The notes beneath the pieces are model-generated. The model was not told where the DNA came from. It saw only the letters and a list, made by a program, of their open reading frames with translations, and made no database searches. Shown here piece by piece: positions 1 through 7,305 of a stretch of DNA of 37,916 bases. Source of the DNA: Chloroflexaceae bacterium (GTDB taxonomy: Bacteria > Chloroflexota > Chloroflexia > Chloroflexales > Chloroflexaceae); the NCBI GenBank assembly GCA_012034075.1, contig JAAURD010000022.1, forward strand, positions 1 through 37,916, written 5' to 3'. Made by a program: the position numbers and the translations under genes. The first letter of the stretch is position 1; each line of letters opens with the position of its first letter.

Positions 1-400
1 GCTGCTGGACTGCTTCTACATCAGCGACCTGCTGCACGGCGAGGGTCAGGCGATGCAGGGCCGCCGGTTGCTGCACGCGACGGATGTCGCGTATCAACGC
101 AAGGGGCGCATTGGGAAAACGCAGCAGTACGGTGTCTTCCAGTATCTGGGCTAATTCCTGTTGCAGGCGCTGTTGCGCTTCCTGTTGTAGGCGCTGTTGC
201 GCTTCCTGTTGCAGGCGTTGCTTTTCTTGCTGTTCTTGCTCAAGGCGCTGTTGTGCTTCGCGCTGCAGGCGCTTTCTTTCTCGCTCAAATTCGGTCTGTT
301 GGGCTGCAAACTTCGCATCATAGGCTACGAGTGTGTCATGCAACAGATGTTGGAACAGTTGTGAATCTTTCAGCATCTCTTTTCCTCCCACGAGCTTCAA
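1..400. repeat. Direct repeat, copy A (3' half of Rpn-type gene)
   Basis: This stretch matches 1025-1400 almost base for base (base 1 aligns with 1025, base 400 with 1400). I see about three substitutions and one 24-base length difference. The difference is an extra unit of the CAACAGCGCCT-type repeat, encoding one more QQEAQQRL octapeptide. Identity stops abruptly after the shared CCCACGAGCTTCAA. Copy A continues beyond the left edge, so the full repeat is longer. Both copies encode the same C-terminal protein domain on the minus strand. Confidence 0.95.
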
Positions 401-988
401 GAAATAGGGTAATGGGACAATGGGTTCGCTAAAGTTGCCGACAATGACCAGCAAATCGGCCTTTTGCGTGGGCGGTGCTTCATGCATAATGCGCACTACT
501 GCGGCTTCTACTGTCGCGACACTGGCATTGTGCATCAGCGGACTCAGCACGGTCATCAGCAGCGATCCCGATTCCACCGCAGCTCTGGCGTCCTCTTCCC
601 ACAGCCGAATGACCCGAATAGTCCAGCGATATTGCTCCTGACCATCCAAGACGGCCGCAATGGTGTCGCCCACATCGTATTCGGGCGACAGATAGACGAT
701 GGTGCCCAGGATCGGTTCGTCCGGATTCTGCCGTCCTTCCCAGGCCATGTACAGCACCAGGCGCCAGAGAATGGCATTATCCAGGTAGCCCTGAAACTCC
801 ACAATATGCCGATATACCTGTCCCAGCGGCGTGCGCAAGCGCATGACCAGATCAAGGTAGGTGGTGACTACCATGGGCAAGGTCACACTCTCGGCAGAGA
901 TGACCGTGTCTGCGGGCATGCCCAGCCATGCGAGCAGTTCATCGGAACGCAGCAGGGCCAGGCATTTGAACGGGTTATCAGTTTTCAT
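1..988 (-). CDS. Rpn/YhgA-family PD-(D/E)XK nuclease (partial, 3' end outside window)
   Basis: The frame is open from an ATG at 988 to the left edge (about 329 codons). By comparison with the duplicated copy it should end roughly 15-20 codons further on. The N-terminal part fits the Rpn (recombination-promoting nuclease, Transposase_31/YhgA-like) fold: Asp46 in TTYLDLV, then Glu64 and Gln66 in HIVEFQGY, the D-ExQ variant of the PD-(D/E)XK site. A middle alpha/beta region is followed at residues 205-330 by a Gln/Glu/Arg-rich coiled coil with tandem QQEAQQRL units and a helical C-terminal domain. An in-frame ATG at 376, preceded by GGGAGGAAAAGAG, could start a separate C-terminal product. The ATG at 988 overlaps the stop of the upstream C-terminal copy. 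Known members cut DNA and some act in phage defence. The family call is from motif and architecture. Confidence 0.75.
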   Translation of the reverse strand, partial: MKTDNPFKCLALLRSDELLAWLGMPADTVISAESVTLPMVVTTYLDLVMRLRTPLGQVYRHIVEFQGYLDNAILWRLVLYMAWEGRQNPDEPILGTIVYLSPEYDVGDTIAAVLDGQEQYRWTIRVIRLWEEDARAAVESGSLLMTVLSPLMHNASVATVEAAVVRIMHEAPPTQKADLLVIVGNFSEPIVPLPYFLKLVGGKEMLKDSQLFQHLLHDTLVAYDAKFAAQQTEFERERKRLQREAQQRLEQEQQEKQRLQQEAQQRLQQEAQQRLQQELAQILEDTVLLRFPNAPLALIRDIRRVQQPAALHRLTLAVQQVADVEAVQQ

Positions 989-1376
989 CCGTTTTCGTTT
1001 CCTGCACAGCTGCTTCCCGCAGCAGCTGCTGGACTGCTTCTACATCAGCGACCTGCTGCACGGCGAGGGTCAGGCGATGCAGGGCCGCCGGTTGCTGCAC
1101 GCGACGGATGTCGCGTATCAACGCAAGGGGCGCATTGGGAAAACGCAGCAGCACGGTGTCTTCCAGTATCTGGGCTAATTCCTGTTGCAGGCGCTGTTGC
1201 GCTTCCTGTTGCAGGCGTTGCTTTTCTTGCTGTTCTTGCTCAAGGCGCTGTTGTGCTTCGCGTTGCAGGCGCTTTCTTTCTCGCTCAAATTCGGTCTGTT
1301 GCGCTGCAAACTTCGCATCATAGGCTACGAGTGTGTCATGCAACAGATGTTGGAACAGTTGTGAATCTTTCAGCAT
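978..1376 (-). CDS. Stand-alone C-terminal domain of Rpn-type nuclease
   Basis: This 132-residue protein is almost identical to the C-terminal domain of the nuclease at 1-988: a short helical start (MLKDSQLFQHLL), a coiled coil with two QQEAQQRL units, and the helical tail ending TKTDEN. It has no nuclease motif. The ATG at 1376 is chosen because GGGAGG lies seven bases upstream. A GTG at 1427 would add 17 residues but has no ribosome binding site. Its stop overlaps the nuclease ATG, so the two are probably translationally coupled. It could be a decayed duplicate, but the intact frame, the strong start and the coupling argue for expression. In enterobacterial Rpn systems a small protein made from the 3' end of the gene neutralises the nuclease, so an antitoxin-like role is a reasonable inference. 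Confidence 0.65.
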   Translation of the reverse strand: MLKDSQLFQHLLHDTLVAYDAKFAAQQTEFERERKRLQREAQQRLEQEQQEKQRLQQEAQQRLQQELAQILEDTVLLRFPNAPLALIRDIRRVQQPAALHRLTLAVQQVADVEAVQQLLREAAVQETKTDEN

Positions 1377-1400
1377 CTCTTTTCCTCCCACGAGCTTCAA
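1025..1400. repeat. Direct repeat, copy B (3' half of Rpn-type gene)
   Basis: This is the second copy of the repeat at 1-400, with a period of about 1.0 kb. It carries two rather than three octapeptide-encoding units. The high identity implies a recent tandem duplication or ongoing gene conversion. The breakpoint near 1400 joins the domain to unrelated upstream sequence. Confidence 0.95.
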
Positions 1401-1447
1401 AAAGGGAGTGATCTCCAACAAACACACAGCACAGGTATGCTACTTCT

Positions 1448-1456
1448 AGTATACCA
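1448..1456 (-). promoter_or_regulatory. Extended -10 promoter element TGGTATACT
   Basis: Read on the minus strand this is TGGTATACT (TGn plus TATACT). It lies 72 bases upstream of the ATG at 1376, in the gap after the transpeptidase gene. The same nine bases occur at 4308-4316, 4718-4726 and 31507-31515. No convincing -35 box is visible, as is usual for extended -10 promoters. Confidence 0.5.
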
Positions 1457-1471
1457 CAGAACCCACCACAA

Positions 1472-2593
1472 CTAGTAGACAATCACCGGTGTACCGATAG
1501 GTGCCCACTCATACACGGTGCCGGCATCGTTGGGAGCGAGACCAACGCAGCCGTGGCTGAGGCGCTCGCCGGTGCCAAAGCGCTGATGCCAGTAGACACC
1601 GTGGATGGCGACATCATCTTGATAGTACATGACCCAAGGAACGCCAGGAATATCCCAGGTTTCGCCGCCCTGATTTCCGCGCATGTGCTGACTGGTCAGT
1701 TTATGATAGATGGCGTAACGACCTGGTGGCGTGTTAAACCCATCTTTGCCAGTGGAGACCGGCGCATCAAAAACGAGTTGATCGCCCTGATAGATTGCGA
1801 GCCACTGACGCCCCAGGCTCACTTCAATGCGGCGTGGACCGCTCATCGCTGGTGGGTTCATCAGCGCGGCATCAGGGGACTGCACCAGTGGCAGTTGGCC
1901 CTGTGCCCAGAGCATGTCTGTGCCGATATTCGCCCGCTGCACTGGCCATTCTGCACCGGGGCGGTAGATCAGTACCGTACGCTCAAATGCCTGGATCATG
2001 ATCTGTTCGCCGGTACCATTGCCACTGATCAGCACGCTAAAGGCGTTGCCGAGTGGTAAACCAGCGGCGTGTAGCCAACCCGCTGGGAAGAGATGAGCAC
2101 GGTTGATAAAATTCCAGAAGTACCAGGGGACGATATAGCCAGGGGTAATCCCAAGATTGGCATCGAACGGCACAAACACCCCGTCATCCAGAGCCATGGT
2201 GCCGCCAGTGAAGCCAACCGGAGGCGGCATTTGCTCATTCATGCGAGCCTGTAGAGATCCATATGTTACAGGTAAACCATCGATAGCCTGCTCTGGAGCG
2301 GATTGGATCAATTCAAGCGTCAATCGGCTATAGGCGACCTGCTGCAGTGGATCATCAGTCTGCCAGCGATGATCTTCCAGCCGTCCCTTTTCGAAGTATT
2401 GCATCGCTACACCGCCAACGTCTACGACCTCCGAGTTGATGGCGCCCAGCGTGCGTGGCCCATGATAGCGTGCGTAATAACTGGCAAATGGCTCCGTCAC
2501 GGTGGCGGCAGCCTGAACCGGGGCGCTTGCCAGCAATGGTACCAGCACCACAGCGACGAACAACAAACAACAACCTATACTTCGGTGATACAT
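1472..2593 (-). CDS. Exported L,D-transpeptidase (YkuD/ErfK family)
   Basis: This enzyme probably forms or remodels 3-3 peptidoglycan cross-links outside the membrane. The 373-residue protein begins with a signal peptide (hydrophobic core CCLLFVAVVLVPLLASA, likely cut after PVQA). A middle region of about 200 residues has no recognised domain. The YkuD domain fills the C-terminal 120 residues: RQWLAIYQGDQLVFDAPVSTG, then HGVYWHQRFG, then the catalytic SHGC signature with the nucleophilic Cys at about 349, ending IGTPVIVY. The ATG at 2593 is chosen because GGAGGAG lies eight bases upstream and it puts the signal peptide at the N terminus. An upstream ATG at 2641 would overlap lipA. The gene follows lipA by 13 bases, so it may share its transcript. 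Confidence 0.9.
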   Translation of the reverse strand: MYHRSIGCCLLFVAVVLVPLLASAPVQAAATVTEPFASYYARYHGPRTLGAINSEVVDVGGVAMQYFEKGRLEDHRWQTDDPLQQVAYSRLTLELIQSAPEQAIDGLPVTYGSLQARMNEQMPPPVGFTGGTMALDDGVFVPFDANLGITPGYIVPWYFWNFINRAHLFPAGWLHAAGLPLGNAFSVLISGNGTGEQIMIQAFERTVLIYRPGAEWPVQRANIGTDMLWAQGQLPLVQSPDAALMNPPAMSGPRRIEVSLGRQWLAIYQGDQLVFDAPVSTGKDGFNTPPGRYAIYHKLTSQHMRGNQGGETWDIPGVPWVMYYQDDVAIHGVYWHQRFGTGERLSHGCVGLAPNDAGTVYEWAPIGTPVIVY

Positions 2594-2606
2594 TGCGCTG
2601 CTCCTC

Positions 2607-3533
2607 CTACGACTCTCTGTCCGGTGCATGTTCGTGGGCATGATAACTACTCCGTACTAACGGACTACTCTCTACATGGCGAAAGCCGCGTGCCAATCCC
2701 TCGCGGCGAAAGTGCTCAAACTCGGCCGGTGTGACATAGCGTTCAACCTTCCAGTGGCTGCTGCTGGGTGCCAGGTATTGCCCAATGGTGACCACGTTCA
2801 CATCGCACTGTTGCAGATCATCCAACACGGCCAGGACTTCGTCGTTGGTTTCGCCGGCGCCAACCATGAGTCCGCTCTTGGTGGTCAGGTCGGGGCGAAA
2901 CGCGCGTGCTCGTGTCAGCAACTCCAGGCTCTGGGCATAGGTGGCGCGGGGGCGAAAGCGCCGAAAGATGCGCGGCACGGTTTCAATGTTGTGGTTAAGT
3001 ACATCTGGGCTGGCCTCCAGCACCAGGTTCAGCGCATCCCAGTTGCCATCAAAATCAGGGATCAGCACCTCAATCGTACAGTCGGGCACATAGTGACGAA
3101 TACGGGCAATGCTGGCCGCAAAGATATGGGCCCCGCCATCCGGGAGATCATCGCGGTTGACGGAGGTGAGCACGGCATGGCGCAGTTTGAGATGGGCTAC
3201 TGCCTGGGCAACATGCTCCGGCTCGTCTTCATCGAGCGGCGCGGGTTTGCCTTTGCCAATGGCGCAGTAGCGGCAGCCACGAGTACAGACATCACCCAAC
3301 AGCAGGAACGTTGCAGTACGATGGTTCCAGCAATCGCCAATATTGGGGCAATGCGCTTCTTCACACACCGTATGCAGCTGCAAATCACGCATCAGGCTCC
3401 GTACATCTTCGTAGTTTGCGCCGGTAGGGGCCGGGGCTTTGAGCCATGCCGGCCGCCGTGGCCGAACCTTGACATTGGGCGCTACCGGCCCGGTCGGCGT
3501 GCTTACGTCGTTCAGTGGGATAAATTCAGGCAT
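2607..3533 (-). CDS. lipA: Lipoyl synthase
   Basis: This radical SAM enzyme inserts two sulfur atoms into protein-bound octanoyl groups, making the lipoyl cofactor of 2-oxoacid dehydrogenases and the glycine cleavage system. The 308-residue length is normal. All signatures are present: the auxiliary-cluster cysteines in CEEAHCPNIGDC, the radical SAM CxxxCxxC in CTRGCRYC, the HNIETV motif, the GLMVGAGE motif, and the C-terminal RSSYHA whose serine ligates the auxiliary cluster. The ATG at 3533 has GAGGTG upstream and overlaps the end of lipB by 22 bases, so the two are coupled. Function is well supported. Confidence 0.97.
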   Translation of the reverse strand: MPEFIPLNDVSTPTGPVAPNVKVRPRRPAWLKAPAPTGANYEDVRSLMRDLQLHTVCEEAHCPNIGDCWNHRTATFLLLGDVCTRGCRYCAIGKGKPAPLDEDEPEHVAQAVAHLKLRHAVLTSVNRDDLPDGGAHIFAASIARIRHYVPDCTIEVLIPDFDGNWDALNLVLEASPDVLNHNIETVPRIFRRFRPRATYAQSLELLTRARAFRPDLTTKSGLMVGAGETNDEVLAVLDDLQQCDVNVVTIGQYLAPSSSHWKVERYVTPAEFEHFRREGLARGFRHVESSPLVRSSYHAHEHAPDRES

Positions 3534-4273
3534 GAAGGATCACCTCTTTCAGCTACAACAGACTCGACGTTACTGGCTTCGGCTGGCGCAGCAACGATGG
3601 TTACATCAAAGACCTGGGCAAAGTTGGTCACCACGCGGTCGCTCACCTCGGCCATTGGCGGCGACCAACCGCGCAAAGCGGCGATGGAAGTGACCCCGCG
3701 ATCGGCGATACCACATGGCACAATCTGGTTGAAACCGGCAAGGTCAGGGTTGATATTGAGCGCAAAACCATGGGCCGTAACGCCTGTGGCATTCAGCCGA
3801 ATACCAATCGCGGCGATTTTAGCGGCGGTTGCACCAGTTTGTACCCAGACGCCAGTAAGGCCCTCGATACGCACAGCGGCAATGTCATAGGTTGCCAACG
3901 TGCGGATCAGCACCTCTTCGAGGCCACGCAGATAGCTGAGCAGGCCCCGACAGTAGCGCGAGAGCTTGAGAATGGGGTAGCCGACCAGTTGCCCAGGAGC
4001 ATGATAGGTGACATCGCCCCCACGGTCGCTGGCGACCACAGCGACACCCCGTCGTGCCAGTTCATCTTCTGGCACAAGGAGGTGTTCGCGCTTTGCGGCA
4101 CGGCCCAGCGTGATGGTGGGTGGATGTTCGAGCAGGAGCAGGCTATCGTTGGCGCGGGTATTGGCGCAAGCAGCGGCAAGGTGTCGTTGCCATTCCCATG
4201 CCTGTTGATAGGGCATACAGCCGCCATGCAAGCGTTGACAGATGCGGGTATTGCTGGTGCTGACCAATACCAA
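3512..4273 (-). CDS. lipB: Octanoyl-ACP:protein octanoyltransferase
   Basis: LipB transfers octanoyl from acyl carrier protein to lipoyl domains, giving the substrate for LipA encoded directly downstream. Family signatures are clear: LLLLEHPPTITLGR, the RGGDVTYHAPGQLVGYPI block, the lysine motif TAAKIAAIGIR, THGFALNIN written here as TAHGFALNIN, and the catalytic cysteine in IVPCGIADRGVTS. There is no ATG at the 5' end. The start is TTG, either 4273 or more likely 4267, because AGGAG sits about eight bases before the second TTG. A TGGTATACT promoter element lies 35 bases upstream at 4308-4316. Length is about 252 residues, with a slightly long C-terminal tail. Confidence 0.95.
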   Translation of the reverse strand: MVLVSTSNTRICQRLHGGCMPYQQAWEWQRHLAAACANTRANDSLLLLEHPPTITLGRAAKREHLLVPEDELARRGVAVVASDRGGDVTYHAPGQLVGYPILKLSRYCRGLLSYLRGLEEVLIRTLATYDIAAVRIEGLTGVWVQTGATAAKIAAIGIRLNATGVTAHGFALNINPDLAGFNQIVPCGIADRGVTSIAALRGWSPPMAEVSDRVVTNFAQVFDVTIVAAPAEASNVESVVAERGDPSCLNLSH

Positions 4274-4307
4274 GTCTCCTGATCACCTATTGCTTTTTCC
4301 TGATGGT

Positions 4308-4316
4308 AGTATACCA
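4308..4316 (-). promoter_or_regulatory. lipB promoter, extended -10 TGGTATACT
   Basis: The minus strand reads TGTGGTATACTACC. It lies 35-41 bases before the lipB start and is identical over nine bases to three other putative promoters in this window. Confidence 0.6.
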
Positions 4317-4465
4317 CAGGCGGCGAACGATGCACGGATTCGCAAGTGAGAATAGCCTGCCATCGAGGATCATAACACTTTTCAGCGCGTCGTTGCAGGC
4401 AGATCGCACGCATCGTCGTTTGTTGGTAGTGGGCTGTTTTTGCCGCCAGAGCCCAGCTTCCTGTG

Positions 4466-4636
4466 CTATGTATCAGTCTCTCCCGCGCTTTCCGTATGTT
4501 GTGGGGCTTCAGTACGCTGCCATTGAGCAACCGCCAGGGCTTCCATCACCTGGCGGCTCACGCGCATCTGGCGTGTTGGGTTGGGTTCGGCGGGGTCAAT
4601 ATAGGACAGGATGTTCCCTCCGCTCGACCATTCGTG
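4466..4636 (-). other. Short coding-like fragment, possibly a small gene or remnant
   Basis: On the minus strand, 56 codons ending at a TAG at 4466-4468 read like real protein (EWSSGGNILSYIDPAEPNP, then RQMRVSRQVMEALAVAQWQ) with GC-rich third positions. The same frame further upstream is Cys-rich nonsense. No ATG, GTG or TTG with a ribosome binding site opens it. It may be a small gene whose 5' end is frameshifted, or the 3' remnant of a lost gene. I do not recognise it. Confidence 0.3.
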
Positions 4637-4717
4637 AGAGACGCATACGTGCAGCCTGAATAGTGTGTTATGCCAGATCAGACAACAACACAATGACCCA
4701 TCAACAAAGCCGTTTTT

Positions 4718-4726
4718 TGGTATACT
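4718..4726 (+). promoter_or_regulatory. Extended -10 promoter element TGGTATACT
   Basis: TGGTATACT follows a T-run (CGTTTTTTGG) 115 bases upstream of the sigma-factor ATG. It may be a second, distal promoter of the sigma operon. Confidence 0.45.
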
Positions 4727-4791
4727 AACAGAACATACAAGATACATCAGGGCAAAACAAACGCATGGCGACCGGTAGCAACGCAAAAGAC

Positions 4792-4800
4792 TGCTATAAT
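4792..4800 (+). promoter_or_regulatory. Extended -10 promoter TGCTATAAT of the sigma operon
   Basis: TGC followed by a perfect TATAAT lies 40 bases before the sigma-factor ATG at 4841. No good -35 box is visible at the usual distance, which is typical of TGn promoters. Confidence 0.6.
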
Positions 4801-4840
4801 AGCACGCTGAAGGCAATCTCTCGCGGAACAGCGGTGATCT

Positions 4841-5440
4841 ATGGCTGATGAAGAGCGAAGACTGGTTGAAGCTGGGCAGCGTGGTGATATAGAAGCATTC
4901 AATCAGCTTGTCGAAATGTATGAGCGGCGGGTCTATAATCTGTGCTATCGTATGCTTGGTGATGCCGACTCGGCAGCTGATGCAACACAGGATAGCTTTC
5001 TTTCGGCATTTCGTCATTTACAGCGGTTTCGCGGTGGCTCATTTCGTTCGTGGCTTTTGCGTATTGCTACCAACACCTGTTATGATGTCTTGCGTTCGCG
5101 CAAACGACGCCCAACCATATCGCTCGATGCTGCCCGTGAATCGGAAGATGGCATGATACCTTTCGACCCGCCCGATCCGGGTGAGTCGCCTGATGAATTT
5201 GCGCTACGTCGCGAACGCAGCAAAGTGTTGGAAGAGGCAATTGCCGCGCTGCCTGAAGATCAGCGCATTACGGTGATCCTGAGCGATGTTCAGGGGTTAT
5301 CGTATAATGAGATTGCCGAGATTACTGGGAGCAACCTGGGCACGATTAAATCACGTCTGAGCCGTGCACGTGCGCGACTGCGTGATGTGTTGAAAGCCAG
5401 GGAACTTTTGCCCTCCAGGTACCGTCATACAGATGAATAA
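4841..5440 (+). CDS. ECF-type RNA polymerase sigma factor (RpoE-like)
   Basis: This is a 199-residue group IV sigma factor. Region 2 is at residues 8-80: FNQLVEMYERRVYNLCYRMLGD, the DAADATQD-type core-binding segment written here as DSAADATQDSFLSAF, then FRSWLLRIATNTCYDVLR. Region 4 is at residues 125-185: LPEDQRITVILSDVQGLSYNEIAEITGSNLGTIKSRLSRARARL, a helix-turn-helix that contacts the -35 box. An acidic linker of about 40 residues separates them. The neighbouring downstream gene encodes a membrane protein with an anti-sigma-like N terminus, so this is probably a sigma/anti-sigma pair responding to an envelope signal. The start has only a weak ribosome binding site. Confidence 0.95.
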   Translation: MADEERRLVEAGQRGDIEAFNQLVEMYERRVYNLCYRMLGDADSAADATQDSFLSAFRHLQRFRGGSFRSWLLRIATNTCYDVLRSRKRRPTISLDAARESEDGMIPFDPPDPGESPDEFALRRERSKVLEEAIAALPEDQRITVILSDVQGLSYNEIAEITGSNLGTIKSRLSRARARLRDVLKARELLPSRYRHTDE

Positions 5441-5464
5441 TGCTGGAGTGGATAGTAGAAGACC

Positions 5465-6310
5465 ATGACGATCAACCAACGACCACGACGAGATCAACAG
5501 GGCCAGGATCATCTTGAGCTCCTGTCAGCCTATCTCGATAGTGAAGTGTCCGCCGAGGAACAGAGCCGTGTCGAGTTGCGACTGCACAACGATACGACGC
5601 TGGTAGACGAATTTGAAGAATTACAATCAACGTGTGCCGCGCTGCGCGAACTGGCATGGGTGACACCACCACGTTCGTTTACGCTTGATGCGTCAACCGT
5701 GCGTTTACCGAAAACACGCAGTCTGCTCTGGATGCGTTTTGGTGGGGTGTTTGCGACGCTGCTGGTGGCTGCGACGTTTATGACCATGTTTTCGATGACT
5801 GATGGCACGAGCAATATCGCTTCTGCTACTCCCCAGACAGGCAATCCCAATACATTTCTGTCACCTGTCTCAGAAGTTGCACTACCACCAGTTGCTGCCG
5901 AAGAAGAAGAATCCGTTCCAATGGATGAAGCAGGATCAACATTCAGGGAATCCGGGGAAATCGGGGCAGTGGCATTCCCCACAGCGAGCATTGCTTCACC
6001 CGAACGCAAACCGCGTGATGAATCCGAGAGCATACCGTCACAACCATTGTCTCCGGCTACCGGACCAATCGGACAAGGCGCAGCATCTGGGAAAACAACC
6101 GCGCAGCCTGGCCGGCCCGGTGACCTGGCAGTCGTACCATCGCCCGGAACGGTAGCTGAAGCACCAGATGCGCAGGAACCAGCAGCAACTGGGCATGGGC
6201 CTGGTCAGAATGCCATACTTGGTTTCACCTTACTGATTGTCGGGTTGCTGATGACCATTGGTGGCCTGGGCTTGCTCTCATGGCTGTTTTTGGGGCATCC
6301 GGCCCGTTGA
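5465..6310 (+). CDS. Membrane anti-sigma factor-like protein
   Basis: This protein probably holds the upstream ECF sigma factor inactive at the membrane. Residues 15-63 (LELLSAYLDSEVSAEEQSRV, then LRLHNDTTLVDEFEELQ) match the anti-sigma N-terminal helix pattern, but the HxxxCxxC zinc ligands of the ZAS type are absent. A membrane helix lies at about 90-110. An extracytoplasmic region of about 140 residues, rich in Pro, Ser, Glu and Ala, follows. A second hydrophobic segment at about 250-277 (ILGFTLLIVGLLMTIGGLGLLSWLFL) sits near the C terminus. The gene starts 24 bases after the sigma gene. The two-helix topology with a low-complexity outside loop suggests control by regulated proteolysis or direct sensing, which is inference. 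Confidence 0.75.
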   Translation: MTINQRPRRDQQGQDHLELLSAYLDSEVSAEEQSRVELRLHNDTTLVDEFEELQSTCAALRELAWVTPPRSFTLDASTVRLPKTRSLLWMRFGGVFATLLVAATFMTMFSMTDGTSNIASATPQTGNPNTFLSPVSEVALPPVAAEEEESVPMDEAGSTFRESGEIGAVAFPTASIASPERKPRDESESIPSQPLSPATGPIGQGAASGKTTAQPGRPGDLAVVPSPGTVAEAPDAQEPAATGHGPGQNAILGFTLLIVGLLMTIGGLGLLSWLFLGHPAR

Positions 6311-6363
6311 TAGAACGAGCTTCCACGGGCAGACCAGCAGCGCGAGAACAGGAAAACGTCGCT

Positions 6364-7305
6364 ATGGAGTGGGTGATTGGGGTAGACGTAGGCGGTACGC
6401 AGATACGGGCTATCCTCGCCGATAGGGCCGGCCAGATACAGTATCACACACGGGTTGCCACAGCGCCATCACGCGAACCGCGCCTGATGATTGAGCAAAT
6501 ACTCCACTGTGTCGCGCAGGTTCGCGCTCACCTCCCCGATTCGGCTAGCCCGATGGGCATTGGCATTGCTGCGCCGGGACCGCTTGATCCGTATGAGGGC
6601 GTGATCCTCGCTGCACCCAATATGCCCGGCTGGATCAATATCCCTTTGCGTGCAATCATTGCCGAACAGACCGGTCTGACCGTAGTGTTGGGCAATGATG
6701 CCAATGCCGCCGCCCTGGGTGAGTGGCATTTTGGCGGTGGCGTAGGCAAAACACACCTGGTCTATATTACCGTCAGCACAGGCATTGGTGCCGGGGTGAT
6801 CGTCGATGGCCGGCTCTTGCTCGGTCGTCTTGGTGCTGCCGGTGAACTGGGGCATGTCATTATCAGTCTGGAACAACGCCAGGTGTGGGAACAACTGGCT
6901 TCGGGCACAGCCCTGGGCGCGGCTGCCGCCAGGGTGATGGCAGATACGCCCGAATCGCTGCTGCATCAATATGCCACCCCGCAAACCGTCACTGCGGCGC
7001 ATGTGGCAATGAGCGCGGCCCAGGGTGACCCGCTGTGCAGCCAGTTGATGCAGCGGCAAGCAGAACTCCTTGGTATCGGTCTGGTCAATGCCTTGCATCT
7101 GTTCAGTCCCGAACGTATTCTGCTGGGCGGCAGCGTCATCACCGCCAATCCGTTTTTGCTGACAACCGCGCGGCAAGTAGCCCATGAACTGGTGCTGGCT
7201 GATTTTTATCGCGATGTCCCCATTGAGGTGGCGCAACTGGGCGAACATGCCGGCGTGCTAGGCGCTGTTGCATTGTTCTGGTATCAACACAAGGGGCAGG
7301 CTTAA
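6364..7305 (+). CDS. ROK-family protein (sugar kinase-like)
   Basis: This 313-residue protein has the ROK fold. It shows an N-terminal phosphate loop (GVDVGGTQIRAILAD), the GIAAPGPLDP segment, LAAPNMPGWINIPL, the catalytic-Asp region GNDANAAALGEWHFG, the TVSTGIGAGVIVDGRLL loop, and GAAGELGHVII before the C-terminal helices. Family members phosphorylate glucose, N-acetylmannosamine, fructose and similar sugars. The ROK zinc signature (CxCGxxGCxE), normally just after the GH motif, is missing. The sequence passes from GHVIISLEQRQ straight to VWEQLASGTALG. Activity on a sugar is therefore plausible but not assured. The ATG at 6364 follows AGGAAAA. Upstream in-frame starts would overlap the anti-sigma gene. 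Confidence 0.85.
   Translation: MEWVIGVDVGGTQIRAILADRAGQIQYHTRVATAPSREPRLMIEQILHCVAQVRAHLPDSASPMGIGIAAPGPLDPYEGVILAAPNMPGWINIPLRAIIAEQTGLTVVLGNDANAAALGEWHFGGGVGKTHLVYITVSTGIGAGVIVDGRLLLGRLGAAGELGHVIISLEQRQVWEQLASGTALGAAAARVMADTPESLLHQYATPQTVTAAHVAMSAAQGDPLCSQLMQRQAELLGIGLVNALHLFSPERILLGGSVITANPFLLTTARQVAHELVLADFYRDVPIEVAQLGEHAGVLGAVALFWYQHKGQA

Larger units (their letters stand above)
4274..4840. other. Intergenic region between divergent lipB and sigma-factor genes
   Basis: This gap carries a minus-strand promoter element for lipB at 4308-4316 and two plus-strand extended -10 elements at 4718-4726 and 4792-4800. It also holds a short minus-strand stretch with coding character at 4466-4636. 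I see no structured RNA or repeat in the rest. Confidence 0.6.

Noticed and set aside
180-235. Short 24-base repeats resembling a CRISPR array
   Set aside because: The units are contiguous without spacers and encode an in-frame QQEAQQRL octapeptide, so they are coding coiled-coil repeats.
1-988. Insertion sequence or active transposon
   Set aside because: Although the nuclease family is sometimes labelled putative transposase, no terminal inverted repeats, target duplication or DDE motif is seen.
464-1411. Long plus-strand open frame of 315 codons
   Set aside because: It lies antisense to the nuclease and its duplicate. The translation is low-complexity with no domain, while the minus strand has ribosome binding sites and family motifs.
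2676-3890. Plus-strand open frame of 404 codons
   Set aside because: It is antisense to lipA and lipB, whose signatures are unambiguous. The frame is a by-product of GC-rich codon use.
4466-5017. Full 183-codon minus-strand frame across the sigma-factor start
   Set aside because: Only its last 56 codons look like protein. The rest is Cys/Ser-rich antisense of the sigma gene and promoter.
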